Below the pieces are notes generated by a model that was not told the origin of the DNA, made no database searches, and saw only the letters and a list, made by a program, of their open reading frames with translations. This document shows positions 15,817 through 24,006 of a stretch of DNA of 43,832 nt, piece by piece. Made by a program: the position numbers and the translations under genes. Source of the stretch: Mycobacterium sp. 1423905.2 (GTDB lineage Bacteria > Actinomycetota > Actinomycetes > Mycobacteriales > Mycobacteriaceae); assembly GCF_001673155.1 (NCBI RefSeq), contig NZ_LZLE01000303.1, forward strand, positions 1-43,832, read 5' to 3'. The first letter of the stretch is position 1, and each line of letters opens with the position of its first letter.

Positions 15817-17748
15817 TCAGCCCTGATTGACCTTGGCGATGATCTTGTCGGCGATCTGCGAACCTTGGTCGATGACGTGATAGCCGCAGGCGTTGACGTC
15901 GACGATCACGTTGTTCGCCACACTCATCGCGCGCTGGCACTCCCAGCCGTCGGCGCCTTCCTGGGTGTCCACCACCGTGATCTTGGGCGGGCTGCCCTTG
16001 ACGTCGGCGAACGTCCACCGGTAGGTCTTGCCCTTGTTGGTGACGGTGACGGTCTTGCCGGCGCAGTTCTTCCACCGATTGGCCGACCTCTGCAGGAACG
16101 CCTTGGCTTTGTCGACCGACGGGAACGCCACCGCGGCCTGGTTGACCCAGTGGTCGTAGTTGTCGCCGGGTTCGGAGGAGACCAATCCGCTGATGCCGGT
16201 GTAACCCGACCCGGCGTATGCCGGAGACTGGCTGGTGTAAAGCGCGCCCTGACAGTCGGGCAGCGACACCGTGACGGTCGAGGTGTCCATCGACGTGATC
16301 GGTTTGCCCGGCTGCATGCTGGAGGACCCCATCACCGAGTTCACCTCTGAGGGCGACAACAGCAGCGAACTCAACCGGTCCTCGGCGATGGGCTTGGGCG
16401 GCGGCTTCGGGTCGGGCCGGGTGACCAGCCAGATGCCGACCCCGCCGACGACGAGCACCAACACAATCACGACGGCCGCGACGATGGGCCACGGATTACG
16501 CTTCCGAGCCGGGGGCATCGGATGTCCAGGGGCCCAGTGTGGAGGACCGCCGAGTTGTTGCGGCGGTGGCGTGCCGCCCCAGCCGCCGCCCGGGTAGTAC
16601 TGCGGGCCGCTGACGGGTTGGGCAGGCGTGGGGATGGGGCCGCTCGGTGGGATCCACCCCGGCTGGCCGCCGGGCGGGCGTTGCTGGGGTATCGGGCCCG
16701 ATGGACCGGCCGGCCCCGAATGGCCGGAACCGAGCGCGCCGGCGTACGGCGACTGCTGCACCCGCGCAGCGGGCGGCGGCGTGATCGGGGTCTGTCGTGG
16801 GGGAGGCGCCAGGGCGGTGGCCGGCAGGGTGGCGTTGGGAACCTCCGCCGGCGGCTCGTTGACCGTCGCTTCCTGGCTGCGGCGCAGGATGTCGGCGGCG
16901 TGGTTCTGATCGGGGTCGCTGAGCGCCTCATGCGCGGCTAGGGCTAGGTCGCCGGCGCTGGCGTAACGGTCTTCGGGCTTCTTGGCCATGGCGCGGGCGA
17001 TGACGGCGTCGAATGCCTTGGGGATACCGGCCCGGGCCGTGCTGGGCCGCGGGATGGGATCCATCAAGTGGGCGGTGACCAGCGTCCCGGCACTGTCCGC
17101 GCGGTAGGGCGGGGCCCCGGTCAGGCACTCGTGCAGGACGCAGCCCAGTGCATAGATGTCGGCGCGATAGGTGACTTCGTCGTTCGAAAACCGTTCGGGC
17201 GCCATGTATTTCCACGTGCCGACCGCGGTGCCCAACTGGGTCAGCTTCTCGTCGGTGGTGGCGCTGGCGATGCCGAAGTCCACCAGATATGCGAAGTCCT
17301 CGCGGGTGACCAGGATGTTCTGGGGCTTGACGTCACGGTGCATGACACCGGCGGCGTGCGCGGCGTCCAGCGCGGAGGCGATCTGGATGACAATGGCTAC
17401 CGCGCGGGGCGGGGTGAGCGGACCGAATCGCTTGAGCACGCTGTCCAGGTCGGTGCCTTCGACCAGGCGCATCTCCAAGAACAATTGGCCGTCGTATTCG
17501 CCGTAGTCGTGAATCGGCACCACGTGTGGTTCTTGCAGGCGACCGGCGATGCGGGCCTCCCGCTTCATCCGCTCCCGAAAGATCGGGTCCTTGCTGAACT
17601 CGGTGGACATCAGCTTGAGCGCCACGGTCCATTCCTTGACCGTGTGCTCGGCCTCGTAGACCTCGCCCATCCCGCCGCGCCCCAGCAACCGCGTCAAGCG
17701 GTAGGGCCCGAACATCGACCCCACGCGCGAGCTTTGCGCGTCGCTCAT
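15817..17748 (-). CDS. pknH: Receptor Ser/Thr kinase PknH
   Basis: A 643-residue transmembrane kinase. The kinase domain (about 16-280) has the Gly loop Gly-Arg-Gly-Gly-Met-Gly-Glu-Val, Lys45, His-Arg-Asp (137-139), Asp-Phe-Gly (157-159) and activation-loop Thr170/Thr174, which PknH autophosphorylates. A Pro/Gly-rich linker (295-415), one membrane helix (421-442) and an extracellular PknH-type sensor (455-643) follow. The sensor has four cysteines for two disulfides. In M. tuberculosis PknH phosphorylates EmbR and affects cell-wall arabinan genes. The ATG at 17748 has an AGGA ribosome site. It is the downstream-most gene of the kinase cluster and has its own promoter element, so it need not depend on the upstream genes. 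Its sensor type marks it as the true pknH among the three kinases here. Confidence 0.93.
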   Translation of the reverse strand: MSDAQSSRVGSMFGPYRLTRLLGRGGMGEVYEAEHTVKEWTVALKLMSTEFSKDPIFRERMKREARIAGRLQEPHVVPIHDYGEYDGQLFLEMRLVEGTDLDSVLKRFGPLTPPRAVAIVIQIASALDAAHAAGVMHRDVKPQNILVTREDFAYLVDFGIASATTDEKLTQLGTAVGTWKYMAPERFSNDEVTYRADIYALGCVLHECLTGAPPYRADSAGTLVTAHLMDPIPRPSTARAGIPKAFDAVIARAMAKKPEDRYASAGDLALAAHEALSDPDQNHAADILRRSQEATVNEPPAEVPNATLPATALAPPPRQTPITPPPAARVQQSPYAGALGSGHSGPAGPSGPIPQQRPPGGQPGWIPPSGPIPTPAQPVSGPQYYPGGGWGGTPPPQQLGGPPHWAPGHPMPPARKRNPWPIVAAVVIVLVLVVGGVGIWLVTRPDPKPPPKPIAEDRLSSLLLSPSEVNSVMGSSSMQPGKPITSMDTSTVTVSLPDCQGALYTSQSPAYAGSGYTGISGLVSSEPGDNYDHWVNQAAVAFPSVDKAKAFLQRSANRWKNCAGKTVTVTNKGKTYRWTFADVKGSPPKITVVDTQEGADGWECQRAMSVANNVIVDVNACGYHVIDQGSQIADKIIAKVNQG

Positions 17749-17776
17749 CGCTGATCCTCCCAGTCAACCCGCAGTG

Positions 17777-17792
17777 CCGCCGACACTATCAA
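17777..17792 (-). promoter_or_regulatory. 16-bp promoter element upstream of pknH (copy 1)
   Basis: TTGATAGTGTCGGCGG on the minus strand, identical to the element before the third kinase (23799-23814). Its near edge is 28 bases from the start codon, against 29 at the other copy. TAGTGT inside it fits a -10 box with transcription starting just outside the element. No convincing -35 is seen. Confidence 0.5.
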
Positions 17793-17843
17793 CACCTGCG
17801 GCGACGACCGCGTCGTTTCAGTCGTGGCCGGGTCTGCCAAACC

Positions 17844-20180
17844 TCACGTGCGGGCTTTGCGCTGCGGGTCGAGCTGACGCAGCCGTACCGCGATCAGCAC
17901 GATCAACACCAGCGCCTGCACCGCGCACGCCGCGGCGGCCAGTACCCAGCTGCCGATCTTGTAGTCCCACAACGGGTCTTGCTCCCCACCCGGAATGGTC
18001 CTGCGCAAGTCGTTGAGGTCGACGGTCGACGCGCTCATCGCAAACGCCCACCGCGACGGTGACAACCAGGCCAGCTGTTCCAGCGGGACGCGGCCACGCA
18101 CGCCGAACATGCCGCCGCACAGCACCAGTTCGGCCATCACCACCAGCACCAGCAGCGGCATGCCGCGGTCGGCGTTGCCGATCAGCGCCGAGATCAGCAG
18201 TCCGATCATCATCGAGACGACGGTCACCGCAACCACCGCCACGGCGATTTCCAGGATGGGCCAAGGTAGTACCACCGACTGGTCGGCGGGGGGCAGGAAG
18301 GCGGGTCCGAGGAAACCGAGGACCAGCCCCTGCACCGTCGTCAACACGGTGAGGACTGCCAGTTTCGACGCCAGATATGCGCCGCCGGAAAGGCCGATGC
18401 CGTGTTCACGGCGATAGATCGCCTGCTCCTTGACGATCTCGCGGATGGAGGCCGCACAGCCCATCAGCGCGCCGCCGATGATCAACAGCACCAGCAATTG
18501 CGCGGGCTGCGTCGACTTCTGTTCGATCGCTTTGGTCAGCGAAAGACCCGCCCCACCGGGGACGGCATGAGCGAACAGGCTCAACAGCAGTGGCAGCGCC
18601 AGCAGGAACACCGAGTACTGCCGGTCGGCGGCGATGACGGCCAAGTATCGCCGGCACAAGATCGCGAACTGGATGGCTGCGCTCTGCTGTGCTACCGGCT
18701 TGGTGGGTGCCGAGTCATGCTGCGGCGCAGGCTGGTTGGGGCGGGGTGCGATCGCCGCGCGTAGTGGTGAGGCGATGAAATTCGCGGTCCAGTCGGTGGT
18801 CGTGTCGTGTTCGAGCAGGGTGAACAAGTCCGCGTAGTCGCCGCAGTCGAAGTAACGCAGCGCCTGCTGCGGCGGACCGAAGTAGGCCAGCCGCCCCCCG
18901 GGAGCCAGGATCAGCAGCCGGTCGCACATGTTCAAATGGGCGATGTTGTGGGTGACCACCACCACCGAGCGGCCGTCGTCGGCCAGCGTCCGCAAGGTCT
19001 GCATCACCGACTTCTCATACCCTGGGTCCAGGCCGGAGGTGGGTTCGTCCAAGAACAACAGCGACGGTTTGGTCAGCAACTCCAGTGCGACGCTGGTGCG
19101 CTTGCGTTGTCCACCCGACAGACTGTCGATGCGCTGATCGGCCTGGGTGGCAAGCCCGAGTTCGTCCAATACTTCCTCGATGCGCTGATTGCGCTCTGCG
19201 GCCGAAACGTCCTGCGGAAACCGAAGACGCGCAGCATATTTCAGTGCCCGACGCACGGTCAGCGGGGTATGCAGGATGTCATCCTGCGGCACGAAACCGA
19301 TGCGGTGCCGCAGCTCGGCGTAGTTGTCGTAGAGGTCGCGGTCGTCGTAGCGCACCGTGCCGCTGCCGGCGGGCTGAAATCCGGTCAACGCGCCCAGGAG
19401 CGTCGACTTGCCGGCACCGCTCGGGCCCACCACCGCCAGCAGACTCCGTTGCGGCAGAACAAAACTCACCCCTGAGAGCAGCACGCGACCCTGCTTGGTG
19501 ACGACCCGCAGGTCGGTCGCCTGGTACGACACGTCACCGGTGTCGATGTACTCGACCAGCCGATCACCGGACAGGTGCAACAGTTGATGCCCGATGCCGA
19601 CGATGTCGTTGCGCCCGATCACCCCCCGGCTGATCCGATTGCCGTTGACATAGGTGCCGTTGGCGCTGTGGTTGTCGACAAGCTCCCAGCGGTCATTCGA
19701 GCGTCGCAAGAGGGCGTGCCGACGCGACACCAGCAGGTCGTTGAGTACGACGTGGTTGTCGGGTGCGCGGCCGATCGTGACCACCACCTGGTCGATGGCG
19801 TGCACCGCCGAGGGGGAGCGCGAGACCGTCGTTTCGGCCTGACCGTCGGTGGACGGCACCGGCTCGGCCGACGGGGCTATCTCCACCAACTGTCCGGACG
19901 ACGCCGAACCCAGCAATACCTGGACGGCGCCGCTGATCGGCAGCCGTTCCACCCGCCGGCCGTCGACGAACACGCCGTTGCTGCTGCGATTGACCAACGT
20001 CCACCCGTCCGGTGACGGCTCCAACACCGCGTGGTGCCGCGATACCCGCGGGTTGTCCAGACAGATATCGGTTTCGCTGGCCCGGCCGATGGTCCAGGCA
20101 CGGTCAGCGGTGGTGCGCCAGGACCGACCCGCGGCGCACACCTGTAACCGCGGCGGCTCGGTCGCGTCGTCGGTGCTCAC
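17844..20180 (-). CDS. Two-FHA ABC transporter (Rv1747-like)
   Basis: A 778-residue half-transporter of the ABCG-like type. Two FHA phosphothreonine-binding domains come first: FHA1 about 15-95 with Gly-Arg, Ser-Arg-His-His and Ser-Ser-Asn-Gly; FHA2 about 125-205 with Gly-Arg, Ser-Arg-Arg-His and Ser-Ala-Asn-Gly. The nucleotide-binding domain (218-440) has Walker A Gly-Pro-Ser-Gly-Ala-Gly-Lys-Ser (252-259), Leu-Ser-Gly-Gly-Gln and Leu-Phe-Leu-Asp-Glu-Pro-Thr-Ser-Gly-Leu-Asp. About six membrane helices (510-770) follow. In M. tuberculosis Rv1747 is a PknF substrate that moves cell-wall lipids. Threonines between the FHA domains (about 117-118) are possible phosphosites. The GTG at 20180 overlaps the upstream kinase stop (GTGA); an in-frame GTG at 20198 is less likely. 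This is a paralogue of the pknF-Rv1747 pair, placed in the pknH locus. Confidence 0.9.
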   Translation of the reverse strand: MSTDDATEPPRLQVCAAGRSWRTTADRAWTIGRASETDICLDNPRVSRHHAVLEPSPDGWTLVNRSSNGVFVDGRRVERLPISGAVQVLLGSASSGQLVEIAPSAEPVPSTDGQAETTVSRSPSAVHAIDQVVVTIGRAPDNHVVLNDLLVSRRHALLRRSNDRWELVDNHSANGTYVNGNRISRGVIGRNDIVGIGHQLLHLSGDRLVEYIDTGDVSYQATDLRVVTKQGRVLLSGVSFVLPQRSLLAVVGPSGAGKSTLLGALTGFQPAGSGTVRYDDRDLYDNYAELRHRIGFVPQDDILHTPLTVRRALKYAARLRFPQDVSAAERNQRIEEVLDELGLATQADQRIDSLSGGQRKRTSVALELLTKPSLLFLDEPTSGLDPGYEKSVMQTLRTLADDGRSVVVVTHNIAHLNMCDRLLILAPGGRLAYFGPPQQALRYFDCGDYADLFTLLEHDTTTDWTANFIASPLRAAIAPRPNQPAPQHDSAPTKPVAQQSAAIQFAILCRRYLAVIAADRQYSVFLLALPLLLSLFAHAVPGGAGLSLTKAIEQKSTQPAQLLVLLIIGGALMGCAASIREIVKEQAIYRREHGIGLSGGAYLASKLAVLTVLTTVQGLVLGFLGPAFLPPADQSVVLPWPILEIAVAVVAVTVVSMMIGLLISALIGNADRGMPLLVLVVMAELVLCGGMFGVRGRVPLEQLAWLSPSRWAFAMSASTVDLNDLRRTIPGGEQDPLWDYKIGSWVLAAAACAVQALVLIVLIAVRLRQLDPQRKART

Positions 20181-21886
20181 GAGTGCTTGGCCCACCACTT
20201 ATAGAGCTGGTCGAGGGTGGGTCCCTGCGGGCTGCCCGCCACCAGGGCGTAGACCAGCGTTTGCTCGTTGCTCCACATAACCTGCGGCTCATCGCCTTTG
20301 TAGTTGCCGCACGCCAGTTGGCCCAGGACGGTGTTCGGGTCCTGGGTGTGCCACCACGTACCCGGTGAGGCTTTGCCGCCCGGGCAGCCGGCGAGGGTGA
20401 AAGTTCCGGTGAAGCTGGTGAACGCTTTCTTCAGCGCCGCTACGTCGGAGTACAAGCCGTACGCCGAGACGCGGGGCCCGTTGACCTCGGTGTTCTGTCC
20501 GCAGCTGACCGACACCAACGCACCGGGCATGGGGCGGCTATCCGGTGTGCAACTGCCGGCGGGATAGCCCGACGGCACCAGGCTCAACAGCCGGGCCTGG
20601 GCGGCCGAGCCGGTCGACGTCGGCGGGCTCGTGGTCGTGGTGGTTGTCCGGGTGCTGGTTCTGGTCGTCGTGCTGGTGCTCCTGCGACCGCTCGCGTTGT
20701 CGTCGCCGCCGTCCTTGGTGGCCGCCCAGATTCCGATCGCTCCGAGAATGAGCACCAGCACCAGCGCGGCGACGACGGTGACGATCAACCACGGGTTGCG
20801 GGGTCGCGGCGACGATTGAGGCAAGCCCGGAGGCAAGCCGGGGTTCCAGGCCGGTGGGCCGGCGAAGTGTTGCGGCGGGAGGGCCATCGGGGCCGGCGGT
20901 GGTGCCGGCGGACCGGGCGGCGCGGCGGGGTACCTGAGGGGTGCGGGTTGCGGCGGCCGCGGGTGCTGCAGGGTGGCCGGCTCGGCCGGCGGGGCCGGCA
21001 GCACGGCTTCCTGGCTACGCCGCAGGATCGTCGCGGCCCGGTTCTGGTCGGGAGCGCTCAGCGCCGCGTGCGCGGCGCGCGTCAGCTCGCCCGCACTGGC
21101 GTAGCGGTCGGCGGGCCGTTTGGCCATCCCGCGCGCAACCACCTCGTCGAGCGCGCCGGGGATACCGGAGCGGGCGCCGCTGGGCCGCGGGATGGGTTCC
21201 ATCATGTGCGCGCTGATGAGTACCCCGGCGCTTTCCGACGAATACGGCGGGGAACCGGTCAGGCACTCGTACAGCACGCAGGCCAACGAATAGATGTCGG
21301 CGCGAAAGGTCACCTTGTCGTTCGTAAAGCGTTCCGGCGCCATGTATTTCCAGGTGCCCACCGCGGTCCCCAGTTGGGTCAGTCGCTCGTCTGCGGTGGC
21401 ACTGGCGATACCGAAATCGACCAGGTAGGCGAAGTCGTCGCGGGTGACCAGGATGTTGGGCGGTTTGATGTCGCGGTGTGTCACCCCGGCTGCGTGCGCG
21501 GCGTCCAACGCCGAGGCGACTTGGCTGAGGATGGCCACCGCGCGCGGCGGGGCCAATGGACCGGATTGCTTGAGCATGGCGTCCAGGTCGGTGCCCTCGA
21601 CCAGGCGCATCTCCAAGAACAGCTGCCCGTCGATTTCGCCGTAGTCGTGAATGGGCACCACATGGGGTTCCTGCAGACGACCGGTGATGCGGGCCTCACG
21701 CTTCATCCGTTCCCGAAACACCGGGTCGTTGCTGAACTCTCGGGACAGCAGCTTGACCGCGACCGTCCACCCTTTGCCGGTGTGTTCGGCCTCGTAGACT
21801 TCGCCCATGCCGCCGCGGCCCAGCGGCCGTTTGAGGAGGTAGGGGCCGAACATCGACCCTGCCCGCGAGTCGCGTGCCTCACTCAC
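20177..21886 (-). CDS. Receptor Ser/Thr kinase with PknF-type sensor (kinase 2)
   Basis: A 569-residue transmembrane kinase. The kinase domain (16-280) has all key residues (Gly-Arg-Gly-Gly-Met-Gly, Lys45, His-Arg-Asp-Ile-Lys, Asp-Phe-Gly, Thr170/Thr174) and is clearly related to PknH. It is the most diverged of the three kinases here. A very Pro-rich linker (295-365), one membrane helix (about 367-389), a Thr/Ser-rich stalk and an extracellular domain (about 430-569) follow. That domain contains Tyr-Pro-Ala-Gly-Ser-Cys, Val-Ser-Cys-Gly-Gln-Asn, Cys-Pro-Gly-Gly, Leu-Ala-Cys-Gly and a Trp-Trp near the end. This sensor is unlike that of PknH and resembles my recollection of the PknF extracellular region. 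The start GTG at 21886 has a GGAGGA ribosome site. It is translationally coupled to the FHA-ABC transporter gene, its probable substrate. Confidence 0.9.
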   Translation of the reverse strand: MSEARDSRAGSMFGPYLLKRPLGRGGMGEVYEAEHTGKGWTVAVKLLSREFSNDPVFRERMKREARITGRLQEPHVVPIHDYGEIDGQLFLEMRLVEGTDLDAMLKQSGPLAPPRAVAILSQVASALDAAHAAGVTHRDIKPPNILVTRDDFAYLVDFGIASATADERLTQLGTAVGTWKYMAPERFTNDKVTFRADIYSLACVLYECLTGSPPYSSESAGVLISAHMMEPIPRPSGARSGIPGALDEVVARGMAKRPADRYASAGELTRAAHAALSAPDQNRAATILRRSQEAVLPAPPAEPATLQHPRPPQPAPLRYPAAPPGPPAPPPAPMALPPQHFAGPPAWNPGLPPGLPQSSPRPRNPWLIVTVVAALVLVLILGAIGIWAATKDGGDDNASGRRSTSTTTRTSTRTTTTTTSPPTSTGSAAQARLLSLVPSGYPAGSCTPDSRPMPGALVSVSCGQNTEVNGPRVSAYGLYSDVAALKKAFTSFTGTFTLAGCPGGKASPGTWWHTQDPNTVLGQLACGNYKGDEPQVMWSNEQTLVYALVAGSPQGPTLDQLYKWWAKHS

Positions 21887-21990
21887 CGCTGATCCTCCCC
21901 AGCTAGCCCTGATACCGGCAACGCCCCGCCGGCGGCGGCTAGCACTGTCTCAATCGCGCTGCGCTCCAAACGCTTTCGCGATGCGTAACG

Positions 21991-23769
21991 TCAGCCGTAC
22001 TTGCCCCACCAGGCGTGCAGATCCGCCAAGGTGACTGGGTCGCCGAAGGTGTCACTGAGCGTCAATTTGGCCTCATTGCTCCAGACGATGTTCGGATGGC
22101 CATGGTAGGTGCCGCAGGCGAGTTGGCCGGCGGTGACATTAGGCGACTTCTCGTAGTGCCAGCCCTCAGGCGATTTACCACCGTCAGGGCAGTCCGACAG
22201 CTCGATCTGGCCGATGTCGTTCTTGAAGGCCTGCTGCAACACCTCGACGCTGGGAAACAGCCCGTAGACCGCGTGGTTCGGGCCGCCCTGGTTGGTGTTC
22301 TGCCCGCAGCTGACCATGGCCACGGCAGTGGCCCAGACGGTGTCGGGCTTGGGTGTGGTCGGCTTACAGACGCCGGCGGGGTAGCCCACCGGCAGGTTGC
22401 TCATCAGCCGACTCTGGGCGTCACCGCCGGGCGTCGTCGAAGACGGCGTGGTGGACGTGACGCTGCTCGGCGTGGTGACCGGCGTAGTGGTGTCCTTGCC
22501 GTTGTTGTCGCCGCCGTCGCCCTTAGTGGCCAGCCATATCCCGATACCGGCGGCGACCAGGACGACCACCAGCGCCGCCGCCCCAGCCACGATGGGCCAG
22601 GGACTGCGCTTGGGAGCGGGTTGGTTGCTCTGGTTCCACGACGGCGGACCCCCGGGCTGACCGGGCGGCGGCCCACCCCAGCCGCTGCCTTGAAAAAACT
22701 GCGGGGTCTGCGTCGGCTGATTCGGGACGGGGCCGCTGGCCCATGCCGGCTGCGCCGGACGCTGCTGCGGGCCGGAACTGAACGGGTCTGCGCCGTACCC
22801 GGATTGCTGAGGAGGCGGCGCGGCCATCGGCGGTGTTCCGCTCGGGCGAGCCAGTTGCGGCGCGGCGGCCATGGTGCCGGGCAGCGTCGACTCCTGGCTG
22901 CGACGCAAGATGTCCTCGGCGTGGTCCTGATCGGGGTCGCTGAGCGCCTCATGGGCGGCCCGCGCCAAGTCACCGGCACTGGCGAAGCGATCTTCGGGCT
23001 TCTTCGCCATGCCCCGCGCGATGACGTTGTCAAACGCCCTCGGGATTCCCGCGCGCACCGTACTGACCTGCGGGACGGGGTCCATCAGATGCGCGGTGAC
23101 CAAGGTCGTCGCGCTGTCGGCGCGGAAGGGCGGGGTTCCGGTCAGGGCTTCGTACAGCACGCACGCCAGGGCGTAGATGTCTGCCCGGTAGGTCACCTCG
23201 TCATTCGAAAATCGTTCCGGCGCCATGTATTTCCACGTCCCGACGGCGGTCCCTAACTGAGTCAGCTTTTCGTCGGTGGTGGCGCTGGCAATGCCGAAGT
23301 CCACCAGATAGGCGAAGTCGTCGCGGGTCACCAGGATGTTGGGCGGTTTGACGTCGCGATGCATGACGCCGGCGGCGTGTGCGGCGTCGAGAGCCGAGGC
23401 GATCTGGGTGATGATGGCGACCGCCCGGGGCGGGGTGAGCGGTCCGTACCTTTTCAGGACGCTGTCGAGGTCGGTGCCCTCGATCATGCGCATCTCGAGG
23501 TACATCTGCCCGTCGATTTCGCCGTAGTCGTGAATGGGCACCACGTGCGGTTCTTGCAGGCGGCCGGCAATGCGAGCCTCGCGCTTCATCCGCTCCCGAA
23601 ACACCGGGTCCTTGCTGAACTCGGCGGTCATCAGTTTGACCGCGACGGTCCATTCCTTGACGGTGTGTTCGGCCTCGTACACCTCGCCCATTCCGCCGCG
23701 GCCGAGCAGCCGTTTGAGGTGGTACGGGCCAAACATCGACCCCACTCGCGAGTCTGGCCCGTCACTCAT
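21991..23769 (-). CDS. Receptor Ser/Thr kinase, PknH-like catalytic domain with PknF-type sensor (kinase 3)
   Basis: A 592-residue transmembrane kinase. The kinase domain (16-280) is almost the same as that of the PknH at 15817-17748, including the N-terminal Arg-Val-Gly-Ser-Met-Phe-Gly-Pro-Tyr and the whole activation loop. The extracellular part (about 450-592) is instead of the kinase 2 type: Tyr-Pro-Ala-Gly-Val-Cys-Lys-Pro, Val-Ser-Cys-Gly-Gln-Asn, Leu-Ala-Cys-Gly, Ile-Val-Trp-Ser-Asn-Glu and a final Trp-Trp. The frame is open to 23907, but paralogue alignment and an AGGAGG ribosome site eight bases before ATG 23769 fix the start. It is separated by 104 bases from kinase 2 and preceded by a promoter element shared with pknH. 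It may phosphorylate EmbR, encoded just upstream. Confidence 0.92.
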   Translation of the reverse strand: MSDGPDSRVGSMFGPYHLKRLLGRGGMGEVYEAEHTVKEWTVAVKLMTAEFSKDPVFRERMKREARIAGRLQEPHVVPIHDYGEIDGQMYLEMRMIEGTDLDSVLKRYGPLTPPRAVAIITQIASALDAAHAAGVMHRDVKPPNILVTRDDFAYLVDFGIASATTDEKLTQLGTAVGTWKYMAPERFSNDEVTYRADIYALACVLYEALTGTPPFRADSATTLVTAHLMDPVPQVSTVRAGIPRAFDNVIARGMAKKPEDRFASAGDLARAAHEALSDPDQDHAEDILRRSQESTLPGTMAAAPQLARPSGTPPMAAPPPQQSGYGADPFSSGPQQRPAQPAWASGPVPNQPTQTPQFFQGSGWGGPPPGQPGGPPSWNQSNQPAPKRSPWPIVAGAAALVVVLVAAGIGIWLATKGDGGDNNGKDTTTPVTTPSSVTSTTPSSTTPGGDAQSRLMSNLPVGYPAGVCKPTTPKPDTVWATAVAMVSCGQNTNQGGPNHAVYGLFPSVEVLQQAFKNDIGQIELSDCPDGGKSPEGWHYEKSPNVTAGQLACGTYHGHPNIVWSNEAKLTLSDTFGDPVTLADLHAWWGKYG

Positions 23770-23798
23770 CGTTTGACCCTCCTCATACCAACCCGAAT

Positions 23799-23814
23799 CC
23801 GCCGACACTATCAA
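23799..23814 (-). promoter_or_regulatory. 16-bp promoter element upstream of kinase 3 (copy 2)
   Basis: Identical over 16 bases to the element before pknH at 17777-17792 and placed 29 bases from the start codon. TAGTGT (23810-23805) is a plausible -10 box. With it and the strong ribosome site, kinase 3 can be expressed separately from embR. Confidence 0.5.
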
Positions 23815-24006
23815 TCGCCGCAAATGATCGCATCGAACACAACCAACGGGTCCAGCAACCATGACCGTAGCCGGGCCGGTGAGCGCTTGCCAATATGACC
23901 GCGCCAAATTCGTCGGATCAGGCCGCTCGCAGCAACTCGGGTAAGCAGCCGATGACGTGGCCGATTATTGCGTTGTGCCGCATGGCGATCGTGTGCCCGA
24001 GTCAGT

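Noticed and set aside
16480..16860. Pro/Gly-rich repeats in the kinase linkers as separate repeat elements
   Set aside because: They are the juxtamembrane linker coding sequence common to mycobacterial PknH-type kinases.
20590..20700. Near-repetitive ACC/GGT triplets as a microsatellite
   Set aside because: They encode the Thr-rich stalk of kinase 2 and are in frame with it.
20816..23256. Plus-strand frames of about 360 and 410 codons opposite the kinase genes
   Set aside because: The two resemble each other only because they are antisense to paralogous kinases; no recognisable fold.
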